Positions 1-4,707 of a DNA stretch of 5,924 bases are shown piece after piece. The notes beneath the pieces were generated by a model. The model was not told the DNA's origin. It saw nothing but the letters and a program-made list of their open reading frames with translations, and did no database searches. Numbering within the stretch: the stretch's first letter is position 1; every line of letters starts with the position of its first letter. The stretch comes from JAVBSX01 sp031549565 (GTDB taxonomy: Bacteria > Planctomycetota > Planctomycetia > Pirellulales > Thermoguttaceae). The stretch is taken from contig JAVBPO010000192.1 of the NCBI GenBank assembly GCA_031549565.1, positions 1 through 5,924 of the forward strand. Reading direction: 5' to 3'. The position numbers were made by a program, and so were the translations under genes.

Positions 1-132
1 CGCCAGTTCGTCGACCGACAGCTTGGCTTTTTCGCGCAGCATCTTGAGCCGTTCGGCGAACCGGCCGGTGTAAGAAGTAGTATCGATTTCCTTGCGGGGA
101 CGTGCTGCTGCCATGATCGGTTTTTTCGGCAT
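1..132 (-). CDS. XRE-family HTH regulator (module D), 3' part outside the window
   Basis: The first 44 codons of a small DNA-binding protein are present; the gene runs off the left edge. The N-terminus (MPKKPIMAA...YTGRFAERLK...LREKAKLSVDELA) has the same layout as three complete paralogues in the window (2275-2535, 4056-4316, 4835-5071): a short basic tail, a [TS]-[YF]-x-GRFA motif, helix 1 with 'LREKAKL', and the start of the first HTH helix. The recognition helix is not included, so its operator cannot be inferred. The start is the ATG at 132, which matches the module B protein (MPKKPMM). No Shine-Dalgarno lies directly before this ATG; the ribosome-binding-like AGGAAG is 29-34 nt upstream, before another out-of-frame ATG at 154. 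The paralogues predict a cytoplasmic repressor followed, outside the window, by an operator/promoter and a short RNA. Confidence 0.85.
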   Translation of the reverse strand, partial: MPKKPIMAAARPRKEIDTTSYTGRFAERLKMLREKAKLSVDELA

Positions 133-177
133 AAGTGGAACAGTGGTTGGACATGAACGGCTTCCTAGTATAGGTTA
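130..177 (-). promoter_or_regulatory. Conserved 48-bp leader block upstream of HTH gene D
   Basis: This block aligns without gaps to 2533-2580 (45 of 48 identical) and to 4314-4361, each time ending at an HTH start codon. On the minus strand it carries CCTATACTAGGAAG, in which TATACT (167-172) could be a -10 element and AGGAAG a ribosome binding site for the upstream ATG at 154. I see no good -35 at 17 bp. Whether it acts as promoter, leader or both is open. Confidence 0.6.
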
Positions 178-204
178 TGATTCGTGCGGGTGTGGAGAAA
201 AATA

Positions 205-507
205 TTATCCTTCGATTCTTTCAATCAATCGTTGCGCCTCGTCGGCGAAGCAACCGGCACACGCTTTCGGAGAACGCGGTAGACGGCAAGTGTCGCAAAC
301 GAGATCCGCCAGTTTTTCGCACATTTCCAGCAACTCCGGAGATTTGACGATGAGGCGGGCGTTGGCCATTTCTGTTTCCGGAGTATTCCCACCGAAAGGA
401 TTCGAGGCGACGTGCGAGTCGTCCTGCCCCTCGACTTCCCAGTAGAACGGATCGGCACTATTGATACAGTGTTCCAGACTCCACGGTCCCGGTGTATGTT
501 TACTCAT
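205..507 (-). CDS. Small phage-type protein, HTPGPW / ANARLI family
   Basis: A 100 aa protein starting MSKHTPGPW, with 'ANARLIVKSPELLEMCEKLADLV' in the middle. The pairing of an N-terminal TPGPW with a central ANARLI-xx-xPELL motif is a widespread signature of uncharacterised phage and prophage proteins; no function is established to my knowledge. The C-terminal part is rich in cysteine (CDTC...CAGC, about residues 71-86), which could bind a metal. GGAG lies 8 nt before the ATG, inside the end of the upstream gene, and the gap to that gene is only 3 nt, so it is probably the last gene of a three-gene unit with 511-747 and 744-998. Family membership is fairly sure; the role is unknown. Confidence 0.8.
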   Translation of the reverse strand: MSKHTPGPWSLEHCINSADPFYWEVEGQDDSHVASNPFGGNTPETEMANARLIVKSPELLEMCEKLADLVCDTCRLPRSPKACAGCFADEAQRLIERIEG

Positions 508-510
508 CGT

Positions 511-747
511 TCAGTCTCCGAATTCCTTGGGTTTCTTTTCCGGAACGAAATCGCCGGTTGGGTCGTCTTTGATCTTTTGCGGCGTCGTGTAGTCGGGGGC
601 GTTGTCATACGACTTTCGCATAAGATAACGACATTTATTGCAACCCATTTCTTTCACGTCCTTTCGGCAAAACCAGCCAAACACGAAACCGATTCCCATT
701 ACGCCAACAATCCATAAAAACATCACAATATCTCCGGTCATGATCAT
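511..747 (-). CDS. Small single-pass membrane protein with a cysteine cluster
   Basis: A 78 aa protein (MIMTGDIVMFLW...). Residues about 7-26 form one hydrophobic segment (IVMFLWIVGVMGIGFVFGW), followed by basic residues and a cysteine-rich stretch (FCRKD...MGCNKCRYL), then a charged tail rich in Lys, Asp and Pro. By the positive-inside rule, the tail after the helix is probably cytoplasmic. I chose the ATG at 747 because it overlaps the stop of the upstream gene as ATGA, typical of translational coupling; a second ATG lies two codons later. I recognise no family. It may be a small phage membrane protein; the CxxC could bind metal. Confidence 0.65.
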   Translation of the reverse strand: MIMTGDIVMFLWIVGVMGIGFVFGWFCRKDVKEMGCNKCRYLMRKSYDNAPDYTTPQKIKDDPTGDFVPEKKPKEFGD

Positions 748-998
748 TCGCGTGCAGTTTTCTCGGACGGTACGCAAGGCCGATCGATCTTAGACCAAAG
801 GTAAGATATTTTCTCCTTTTTTCCGCGTTCGATCATTCCATTAAGGTGTACTCCTCCATCTATGCAAAACCGCACCAATACAAGCACGCCGTCGATTTCA
901 ATGATTTTCACAACTTCCGGGTCTGTTCCTTTATCTTTGTCATAAAGGTACATAACCCAGTAATATCCACGTTCTTTCGGTGTTTCTTTGGTCCACAT
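744..998 (-). CDS. Small phage-type protein with a GYYWV motif
   Basis: An 84 aa protein starting MWTKETPKERGYYWVMYLYDK. The 'P-x-E-x-G-x-Y-W-V' opening, a short beta-rich middle (VVKIIEIDGVLVLVRF) and a C-terminal 'YLWSKIDRP' resemble small uncharacterised phage proteins that open with W-x-KE-x-P and end in Y-x-W-x-x-I-x-x-P. The frame is open another 51 codons upstream, but that part is Arg/Cys-rich and overlaps the hairpin at 1016-1040, so I take the ATG at 998. The ribosome binding site is weak. The stop overlaps the start of the membrane-protein gene (ATGA), so the two are probably co-translated. Function unknown. Confidence 0.65.
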   Translation of the reverse strand: MWTKETPKERGYYWVMYLYDKDKGTDPEVVKIIEIDGVLVLVRFCIDGGVHLNGMIERGKKEKISYLWSKIDRPCVPSEKTARE

Positions 999-1015
999 GG
1001 AAGTACCGTTGTAAT

Positions 1016-1040
1016 CCCCGCAGGCTCGCGGACCTCGGGG
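1016..1040 (-). other. GC-rich hairpin between two genes
   Basis: On the minus strand this reads CCCCGAGG, an 8-nt loop, then CCTGCGGGG: an 8-bp stem with one bulge, between the repeat-protein gene and the 84 aa gene. No T-run follows, so it is not a classical terminator. It may limit read-through or protect mRNA. Confidence 0.35.
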
Positions 1041-1075
1041 CAAAAGGTCACGCGAAGCCCTCGGGAGAGAAGGGG

Positions 1076-2050
1076 CTATTGTTTGACAAACTTGCCACCG
1101 ACAAGCATGTACTCGGTGTCGGCTTTGATATTCTTCCCGACAATGCCGCACTTGGCATACAGGATCGCCCCATCTTTATCGCGCTCGACCAGAAAAATGA
1201 CACTACCAGGTTTGCTCGCTTTTGCACGGCATCGATAACCTGTCCCGACAGCAACAGAATTTTCTCCGCTGGCAGAGACTTCGGAATTCGCTCCCGAAAC
1301 AAACGCCGAGGACCAGTTGCCGGAATTCGACGCCGAGGACCAGTTGCCGGAGTTCGGCGCCGAGGACCAGTTGCCGGAGTTCGACGCCGAGGACCAGTCG
1401 CCGGAGTTCGACGCCGAGGACCAGTCGCCGGAGTTCGACGCCGAGGACCGGTTGCCGGAGTTCGACGCCGAGGACCAGTTGCCGGAGTTCGACGCCGAGG
1501 ACCGGTTGCCGGAGTTCGACGCCGAGGACCAGTCGCCGGAGTTCGACGCCGAGGACCGGTTGCCGGAGTTCGACGCCGAGGACCAGTCGCCGGAGTTCGA
1601 CGCCGAGGACCAGTCGCCGGAGTTCGACGCCGAGGACCGGTTGCCGGAGTTCGACGCCGAGGACCAGTCGCCGGAGTTCGACGCCGAGGACCGGTTGCCG
1701 GAGTTCGATTTTTTATCGGTCACCTGCGATTCCACGTATGCGACGGACGCCAGGCTCATTTCATGAAGCGTCAATTCCTTGACGATCTTGATTTTCGACG
1801 CTACTGATTTGTCGTTGCCATGTTTCATCTCGCCGGACAACTCGACCATGCAAAACCGCGACGTATTCGGCTGGTAGTAGCCAAAAACGTCGAGTGGATA
1901 TCGACAGGCATGATACCCCTCTTCGCACAGTTCGATCTTGCCGGGATGTTCGTACTCTTTTCCGATTTCGTATTGGTATCCGCTGCAACAGAGGTTTTTG
2001 TCGAAGCCTTTGTAGGCGATAATAGTATCAGTGGACTTGGGTTCAGGCAT
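1076..2050 (-). CDS. DUF7666-like protein with fifteen 9-residue tandem repeats
   Basis: A 324 aa protein in three parts. Residues 1-114 (IIAYKGFDKNLCC..YQYEIGK, ELCEEGYHACRYPLDVF, SRFCMVEL) match the phage-associated domain I know as DUF7666. Residues 115-249 are fifteen copies of the 9-mer S-N-S-G-[ND]-[WR]-S-S-A. Residues 250-324 (SGENSVAVGTG...GSVIFLVERDKDG...GIVGKNIKADTEYMLVGGKFV) are the typical C-terminal cap of such proteins. The repeat region probably forms a regular beta structure; that is inference from periodicity. I chose the ATG at 2050 because AAGGTaacgcc precedes it at good spacing and the domain begins just after; an in-frame TTG at 2092 lies in the tail of the terminator of RNA A and is less likely. 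There is no signal peptide. The function is unknown; such genes sit in phage and prophage accessory regions. Confidence 0.85.
   Translation of the reverse strand: MPEPKSTDTIIAYKGFDKNLCCSGYQYEIGKEYEHPGKIELCEEGYHACRYPLDVFGYYQPNTSRFCMVELSGEMKHGNDKSVASKIKIVKELTLHEMSLASVAYVESQVTDKKSNSGNRSSASNSGDWSSASNSGNRSSASNSGDWSSASNSGDWSSASNSGNRSSASNSGDWSSASNSGNRSSASNSGNWSSASNSGNRSSASNSGDWSSASNSGDWSSASNSGNWSSAPNSGNWSSASNSGNWSSAFVSGANSEVSASGENSVAVGTGYRCRAKASKPGSVIFLVERDKDGAILYAKCGIVGKNIKADTEYMLVGGKFVKQ
1302..1706 (-). repeat. Fifteen tandem 27-bp repeats inside the DUF7666-like gene
   Basis: Fifteen head-to-tail 27-bp units, each coding for nine residues. All are the same length and nearly identical. The main differences are at two adjacent codons, giving Asn-Arg (5 units), Asp-Trp (6) or Asn-Trp (4) and never Asp-Arg. 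One unit also has Ser to Pro, one has a silent AAC/AAT change, and the last differs at its end. Such uniformity indicates recent expansion or gene conversion, and copy number probably varies between strains. Because 27 is a multiple of 3, all frames across the array are open. Confidence 0.97.
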
Positions 2051-2090
2051 GGCGTTACCTTGTGAGTCGTTTGCGTTACCTTGTTCGTGC

Positions 2091-2149
2091 AATAAAAAAC
2101 CCGCCCTCCCCGCTCAACTGGTAACGCTGGGCGAGCGGAAGAGGACGGG
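2091..2149 (-). terminator. Intrinsic terminator of RNA A
   Basis: On the minus strand a long GC-rich stem (arms 2133-2149 and 2100-2115, with small mismatches) is followed by TTTTTT (2094-2099). The 17-nt loop (2116-2132) contains CAGCGTTAC, the exact complement of the 5' end of the predicted RNA. It ends transcripts from the promoter at 2202-2230 and also lies downstream of HTH gene A. Confidence 0.85.
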
Positions 2150-2195
2150 CGAAAACCTATCGGTGTTTTTTGGACTCCGTACGTTCAGCGTTACA
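2091..2195 (-). ncRNA. Predicted structured small RNA A (about 105 nt)
   Basis: The start is set about 7 nt after the -10 box (2202-2207) and the end by the terminator T-run. The 5' arm GTAACGCTG (2194-2186) is perfectly complementary (9 bp) to CAGCGTTAC in the terminator loop (2129-2121), so the RNA can form a pseudoknot. Between them lie an A-run and the core ACCGATAGG (around 2156-2164). RNAs B and C share this order of elements. There is no ATG in the sense frames and no start codon shared with B and C, so I call it non-coding. The target is unknown, but the loop can also pair with the leader of the next gene (see findings). Transcription is inferred, not observed. Confidence 0.7.
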
Positions 2196-2201
2196 GAGTT
2201 A

Positions 2202-2253
2202 AGTATATTTACCAAACGGTAAATTGTCAAGTGGTATTTTACCGATTGGTAAA
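2202..2253 (-). promoter_or_regulatory. Promoter of RNA A with two operators
   Basis: TTGACA (2225-2230), an exact 17-bp spacer and TATACT (2202-2207) make a near-consensus sigma70-type promoter reading left. The palindrome ATTTACC-N4-GGTAAAT (2207-2224) fills the spacer, and TTTACC-N4-GGTAAA (2238-2253) lies just upstream of the -35; their centres are 30 bp apart, about three helical turns. A repressor on both would block polymerase. The adjacent HTH protein (2275-2535) is the obvious candidate. Confidence 0.85.
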
Positions 2254-2274
2254 TTTTCTTGAAAATATTTTCGT

Positions 2275-2535
2275 TTACTCTTCGGGAATCAGAGAAGATA
2301 TTTTCACGCCGAGCGCTTTGGCAACTTCGACGATCTGTTCGTTGACGGGACAGCGGTCCGTCGACTCCCAGCGATAAAGAGTTGTTTGCGGTATTCCGGT
2401 TTTCTCGGACAGTTCTTCGATTGTCATTTTCTTCTTCTCTCGCACAGCCTTCAATTTGACCGCGAATCGACCGGCAAAGGTAGATTGATCGACTTCTTTG
2501 CGCTGTCTGGGCGTCATCATTGGATTTTTCGACAT
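2275..2535 (-). CDS. XRE-family HTH repressor of module A
   Basis: An 86 aa protein that is almost entirely a Cro/CI-type HTH domain. After a basic tail with the shared motif FAGRFAVKL (residues 20-28), helix 1 is about 24-36, the first HTH helix TIEELSEKTG about 38-47, the recognition helix PQTTLYRWE 49-57, and a last helix EQIVEVAKALG 66-76. There is no effector or dimerisation domain, so it probably binds as a dimer through the HTH core. The ATG at 2535 matches the paralogues; no Shine-Dalgarno precedes it directly (see the overlapping-frame finding). Its stop is 21 bp from the outer operator, which suggests it represses the promoter of RNA A. The recognition helix differs from those of B and C, in line with the different operators. 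The partner relation is inferred from position. Confidence 0.9.
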   Translation of the reverse strand: MSKNPMMTPRQRKEVDQSTFAGRFAVKLKAVREKKKMTIEELSEKTGIPQTTLYRWESTDRCPVNEQIVEVAKALGVKISSLIPEE

Positions 2536-2580
2536 AAGTGGAACTGTGGGTGAACATGAACGGCTTCCTAGTATAGGTTA
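2533..2580 (-). promoter_or_regulatory. Conserved 48-bp leader block upstream of HTH gene A
   Basis: It is 45/48 identical to 130-177 and 41/48 to 4314-4361, without gaps. It holds TATACT (2570-2575), a ribosome-binding-like AGGAAG and an ATG (2555-2557) 22 nt before the HTH start and out of frame with it. No clear -35 is seen, so transcription could start here or come from upstream. Confidence 0.6.
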
Positions 2581-2647
2581 AAAAATGACGGTGTGCGGTT
2601 TGGTGAGTAATTTCCCCGGCGGAATCGACGGAAAGGATGGTGAAACG

Positions 2648-2665
2648 CCGACCCGCCGGGGTCGG
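2648..2665. terminator. Possible weak terminator after the ParB-like gene
   Basis: CCGACCC and GGGTCGG form a perfect 7-bp stem around a 4-nt loop, 5 bp past the ParB-like stop. The minus-strand tail is only CGTTT and the plus-strand tail GGGTTTT, so termination is probably partial. It separates the ParB-like gene from module A. Confidence 0.5.
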
Positions 2666-2670
2666 GGGTT

Positions 2671-3480
2671 TTACGCCGCACCTCGCTTCATATTCTTAAT
2701 GACCCGCTCGACGTCGGCGTTGTCGAACAGGCCGAGACACGCTTGGATAAAACGCTTCATCGTTTCCTCAATACACTTCTCCGGAGCGATGTCGCAATAA
2801 TCGCTGATCTGACGTCCGAGCATGTGGATCGAGGCAATGATCGAAACTGCTTTTTCGTTCGCCCGCAGGATCGGGTCGGCAATCGGCTCCGGTTCCTCTT
2901 CCGGTTCTTCGTAAATCGCCGGTCGGGTCGGCGTCGGCGTCGGGCCGGGGCTGTTGAAAGGGTCGACCTTGAGCGTGGTGATGGACTTTTCTTTCAACTC
3001 CTTCGCCGCTTTTGCAACGGTTTTCTTTCCAGCCTCGATTTCCTTGATCGTCTCCTCGTCGGCTTCTTTAAGCAGCTTCTTCGCCGTGCTGACCGAGCGT
3101 GGCGATACACCGACTTGTTTCGCGGCCTTCTCTTGAGAAGTCCGCAAATTTGCGGACTTATTTTCCGGTCGATACGGCGGCATATCGGCGACCTTTGCCG
3201 CAATCATTGCCCGTTGCGAATCGGTTAAATGCCGTCGATGCAGGTTCTTCGCCATCACGAACATAACCGGATCGTCGCCGTTGAATTCGACGGTCGGCGG
3301 TTCGATCCCGAGCATCATGCACGCCAGAACGCGGTTTCGACCGTCAAGGACCTTTCCTTCGTACATCGTGACTTTTTCAATCACGCCGTTCTTCTCAATG
3401 TCGGCACGGAGTGATTCGAGTTCCTCCTCACCACACGGCGGGAACAGTACGCAAAGTTCGTGGAATTGGTAGTCTTTCAT
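2671..3480 (-). CDS. ParB/Spo0J-like DNA-binding protein
   Basis: A 269 aa protein. Residues 1 to about 95 are a ParB N-terminal-like domain: 'CGEEELESLRADIEKNGVIE', the VLDGRNR signature (44-50) and NLHRRHLT (79-86), the counterpart of the ParB arginine motif. A linker (MPPYRPENKSAN, 100-111) leads to a helix-turn-helix (SQEKAAKQVGVSPRSVSTAKKL, 115-136; written here only as its span and ends). A Pro/Glu-rich linker (about 167-200) joins it to a helical C-terminus (about 205-269). Chromosomal ParB proteins usually work with ParA; none is in the window. Stand-alone ParB-like proteins are common in phages and plasmids, where they act in partition or regulation, so I do not call it parB. The start overlaps the stop of an 18-codon ORF as ATGA, and the ribosome binding site is weak, which suggests coupling. 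Confidence 0.85.
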   Translation of the reverse strand: MKDYQFHELCVLFPPCGEEELESLRADIEKNGVIEKVTMYEGKVLDGRNRVLACMMLGIEPPTVEFNGDDPVMFVMAKNLHRRHLTDSQRAMIAAKVADMPPYRPENKSANLRTSQEKAAKQVGVSPRSVSTAKKLLKEADEETIKEIEAGKKTVAKAAKELKEKSITTLKVDPFNSPGPTPTPTRPAIYEEPEEEPEPIADPILRANEKAVSIIASIHMLGRQISDYCDIAPEKCIEETMKRFIQACLGLFDNADVERVIKNMKRGAA

Positions 3481-3533
3481 GGTTGCGTTTCCGGGCCTCG
3501 GATGATGTCGGCTATTTGGAGTTCTTCGAGCAT
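3477..3533 (-). CDS. 18-codon ORF coupled to the ParB-like gene
   Basis: An ATG at 3533 opens MLEELQIADIIRGPETQP, whose TGA overlaps the ATG of the ParB-like gene (ATGA). It fills the gap between the AlpA/Xis-like gene and the ParB-like gene. It could be a leader peptide that delivers ribosomes to a weak start site. No Shine-Dalgarno is obvious and there is nothing to compare it with, so it may be chance. Confidence 0.3.
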   Translation of the reverse strand: MLEELQIADIIRGPETQP

Positions 3534-3543
3534 GGCATTCAGA

Positions 3544-3774
3544 TCATCTAATCAGGTGTTTTCCGTTTTTAATCCACAAATCTATTTCCGATTGCTTCCA
3601 CACGATACGCTTGCCGTCTTGGCTTGGCTCCGGAAGTCTCTGCGGACACCCCTTCGATCCTTCACTCTCCTTGATCATTTTGCGAATCGTCGAATACCCC
3701 CTGCCGCCAAGAGCCGCCATGACGTATTCGATGCCAACGTACCCTTTGGCGATGCTTTGTTTTCCTTTGCTCAT
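3544..3774 (-). CDS. AlpA/Xis-like winged-helix DNA-binding protein
   Basis: A 76 aa basic protein. 'KGYVGIEYVMAALGG' resembles the first helices of the MerR/AlpA/excisionase HTH group, 'RGYSTIRKMIKE' the second helix pair, and 'RLPEPSQDGKRIVWKQSEIDLWI' the wing plus the 'W-x-x-S-E-I-D-x-W-I' ending typical of HTH_17/AlpA proteins. Family members act as excisionases or phage regulators; which applies here cannot be told, and no integrase is in view. I chose the ATG at 3774 because AAGGAG lies exactly 5 nt before it, while an in-frame GTG at 3789 has no such site. It is the first gene after RNA B and probably forms a unit with the ParB-like gene. Confidence 0.8.
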   Translation of the reverse strand: MSKGKQSIAKGYVGIEYVMAALGGRGYSTIRKMIKESEGSKGCPQRLPEPSQDGKRIVWKQSEIDLWIKNGKHLIR

Positions 3775-3797
3775 CTCTTCTCCTTCCACTCTTTGGT

Positions 3798-3887
3798 ATA
3801 TTATCCGCCCCGGCCGGGGTTCTTTCGGACGCCCACAATGGGCTCCGGGGCGGGTGGTTCAAATTGATAACCCGGCCGGCGTCCGGG
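3798..3887. other. Hairpin-rich spacer between RNA B and the AlpA/Xis-like gene
   Basis: Three inverted repeats are packed into 80 bp: the perfect 12-bp palindrome CCCCGGCCGGGG (3808-3819), a stem GCCCA-caa-TGGGC (3831-3843) that extends by 3 bp past a bulge, and CCCGG...CCGGG (3871-3887). GATAAT (3800-3805, minus strand) could be a -10 box for the AlpA/Xis-like gene, with the 12-bp palindrome in its spacer as a possible operator, but no -35 is clear. Confidence 0.4.
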
Positions 3888-3892
3888 AAAAC

Positions 3893-3948
3893 AAAAAACC
3901 CCGTCCACTCCGCTAAGCCGTGACGCTAAACGCGGGAGTGGTACGGGG
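3893..3948 (-). terminator. Intrinsic terminator of RNA B
   Basis: On the minus strand, arms 3932-3948 and 3899-3913 form a strong GC-rich stem (small bulges), followed by TTTTTTG. The 18-nt loop (3914-3931) contains GTTTAGCGTCAC, complementary to the 5' end of the predicted RNA. Confidence 0.88.
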
Positions 3949-3991
3949 CGTACCTATCGGTTTTCGGAATGCAGGAGCGTTCAGCGTCACT
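3893..3991 (-). ncRNA. Predicted structured small RNA B (about 99 nt)
   Basis: Bounded by the -10 box at 3998-4003 and the terminator. The 5' arm GTGACGCTGAAC (3990-3979) pairs with GTTTAGCGTCAC in the terminator loop (3931-3920) over 12 bp with a single G-U pair. The third position of the arm is G where RNA A has A, and the partner base is C instead of T, a compensatory change. The core ACCGATAGG (around 3953-3961) and preceding A-run match RNA A. A GTG at the 5' end opens 26 codons, but the others have no start at that place. Transcription is inferred. Confidence 0.7.
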
Positions 3992-3997
3992 GATTCC

Positions 3998-4046
3998 ATT
4001 CTAAGAAACTTGCGATAGATTGTCAATAGCCTATCGCAAGTTTCTT
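3998..4046 (-). promoter_or_regulatory. Promoter of RNA B with two operators
   Basis: TTGACA (4021-4026), a 17-bp spacer and TAGAAT (3998-4003) face left. AAGAAACTTGCGATAG (4003-4018) in the spacer and its exact complement CTATCGCAAGTTTCTT (4031-4046) upstream of the -35 form 16-bp inverted arms around the -35, with centres 28 bp apart. Each arm has imperfect symmetry of its own (CTATCGCAAG), so each may bind a dimer of the adjacent HTH protein. Confidence 0.85.
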
Positions 4047-4055
4047 GCAAATTAT

Positions 4056-4316
4056 TTATTTTTCTGGAAAGAGCATTCGCACACTCTTCAGTTTTAAGTG
4101 TTCGGCTATAAGCGGAAGCTGCTCGACTTTCGGGAACGAGTGTGAATTCTCCCAGTGATAAACCGTTCGGTCTATTACTCCAACCCGCTCCGCAACCTCT
4201 TGCACCGTCAGCCCGGCTTTCTCGCGGAGTTCGCGGAGCCGGATCGCAAACCGTCCGGAGTACGTGGAGGGATCGGGAGCCTTTCGCGCAGGGGTCATCA
4301 TTGGTTTTTTCGGCAT
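4056..4316 (-). CDS. XRE-family HTH repressor of module B
   Basis: An 86 aa, HTH-only protein, co-linear with the module A protein: MPKKPMMTP, YSGRFAIRL (19-27), helix 1 about 23-34, TVQEVAERVG 37-46, recognition helix IDRTVYHWE 48-56, then a final helix (LIAEHLKLKSVRML). No second domain. The ATG at 4316 fits the paralogues; AAGGAG lies 6 nt before the out-of-frame ATG at 4338 rather than before this start. csrA ends 68 bp upstream, so it may be co-transcribed with it. The stop is only 9 bp from the outer operator arm, pointing to repression of the RNA B promoter (inferred). Confidence 0.9.
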   Translation of the reverse strand: MPKKPMMTPARKAPDPSTYSGRFAIRLRELREKAGLTVQEVAERVGVIDRTVYHWENSHSFPKVEQLPLIAEHLKLKSVRMLFPEK

Positions 4317-4361
4317 AAGTGGAATAGTTGGTGAACATGAACGACTCCTTAGTATAGGCTA
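4314..4361 (-). promoter_or_regulatory. Conserved 48-bp leader block upstream of HTH gene B
   Basis: The third copy of the block, 41/48 identical to 2533-2580. It has TATACT (4351-4356) followed at once by AAGGAG and, 6 nt later, the ATG at 4338, which starts a frame overlapping the HTH gene. The ribosome binding site is better here than in the other copies. Confidence 0.6.
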
Positions 4362-4384
4362 AAATAGGTGGAGCGTGAGAAAAA

Positions 4385-4558
4385 TTATTTACGATGCGTT
4401 TCCTTTCTCTCGCCCTCCAGTTCCGCACGGAGAACCAACATGTCCTTGGGAGCGTCGACTCCGATCGATGCTTTTCCGTCAGAGCAGCGGACCACGGTGA
4501 TCGTGATGCCGTTTCCGATTTGTATTTGTTGACCTTCTCGGCGGGACAAAACCAGCAT
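4385..4558 (-). CDS. csrA: CsrA/RsmA-family RNA-binding translational regulator
   Basis: A 57 aa protein reading MLVLSRREGQQIQIGNG..., then ITITVVR, KASIGVDAPKDM and LVLRAELE: the full CsrA beta-sheet core from the MLVLSR start to the 'G-[IV]-x-APK' turn. CsrA is a homodimer that binds GGA motifs in mRNA leaders and blocks or alters translation. Residues needed for RNA binding in E. coli CsrA are present at the same positions: L4, R6, V42 and R44. The length is normal for the family, with a short basic tail after R44. AAGGA lies 6 nt before the ATG. It sits between RNA C and HTH gene B, so a regulator of RNA is carried inside the array of RNA modules. CsrA copies are known on phages and plasmids. 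RNA C has no GGA, so a CsrA-sponge role for these RNAs is not supported. Confidence 0.93.
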   Translation of the reverse strand: MLVLSRREGQQIQIGNGITITVVRCSDGKASIGVDAPKDMLVLRAELEGERKETHRK

Positions 4559-4649
4559 TGGGATTCCTTTCGTTTTCTCTCAAGTTTTTTCCGGCGAATT
4601 CCGATCCATTGGATACGGTGGAATAGGAAGCCGCCGTTTCAAAAAATGC

Positions 4650-4707
4650 AAAAAAAGACCCCGAACGCAAAGAAGTTTGGTGTCACGCTCGCCGCTCTCG
4701 TTCGGGG
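4650..4707 (-). terminator. Intrinsic terminator of RNA C
   Basis: CCCCGAACG and CGTTCGGGG (arms 4699-4707 and 4659-4667) make a perfect 9-bp stem, followed on the minus strand by TC and seven Ts. The loop is long (31 nt) and contains CGTGAC, complementary to the 5' arm of the predicted RNA. Confidence 0.9.

Noticed and set aside
1302..1706. CRISPR array
   Set aside because: The 27-bp units follow each other directly with no unique spacers, keep a coding frame and have no cas gene nearby.
1302..1706. Diversity-generating retroelement variable region
   Set aside because: Variation is transition-type at two fixed places, not adenine-directed, and no reverse transcriptase or template repeat is visible.
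980..1807. Long plus-strand frames across the repeat array (RRRGPVAGV or PEFDAEDQL repeats)
   Set aside because: The 27-bp unit is a multiple of 3 and free of stops in these frames, so they are open automatically. The minus-strand frame has a recognisable domain before and after the array.
2121..2194. Integron attC site (GTAACGC...GCGTTAC)
   Set aside because: The ends do not fit the attC core consensus, there is no integrase, and the element lies between a strong promoter and an intrinsic terminator.
2743..3228. Plus-strand frame opposite the ParB-like gene
   Set aside because: It is a shadow of the minus-strand gene, Arg/Phe-rich, with no recognisable motif or ribosome binding site.
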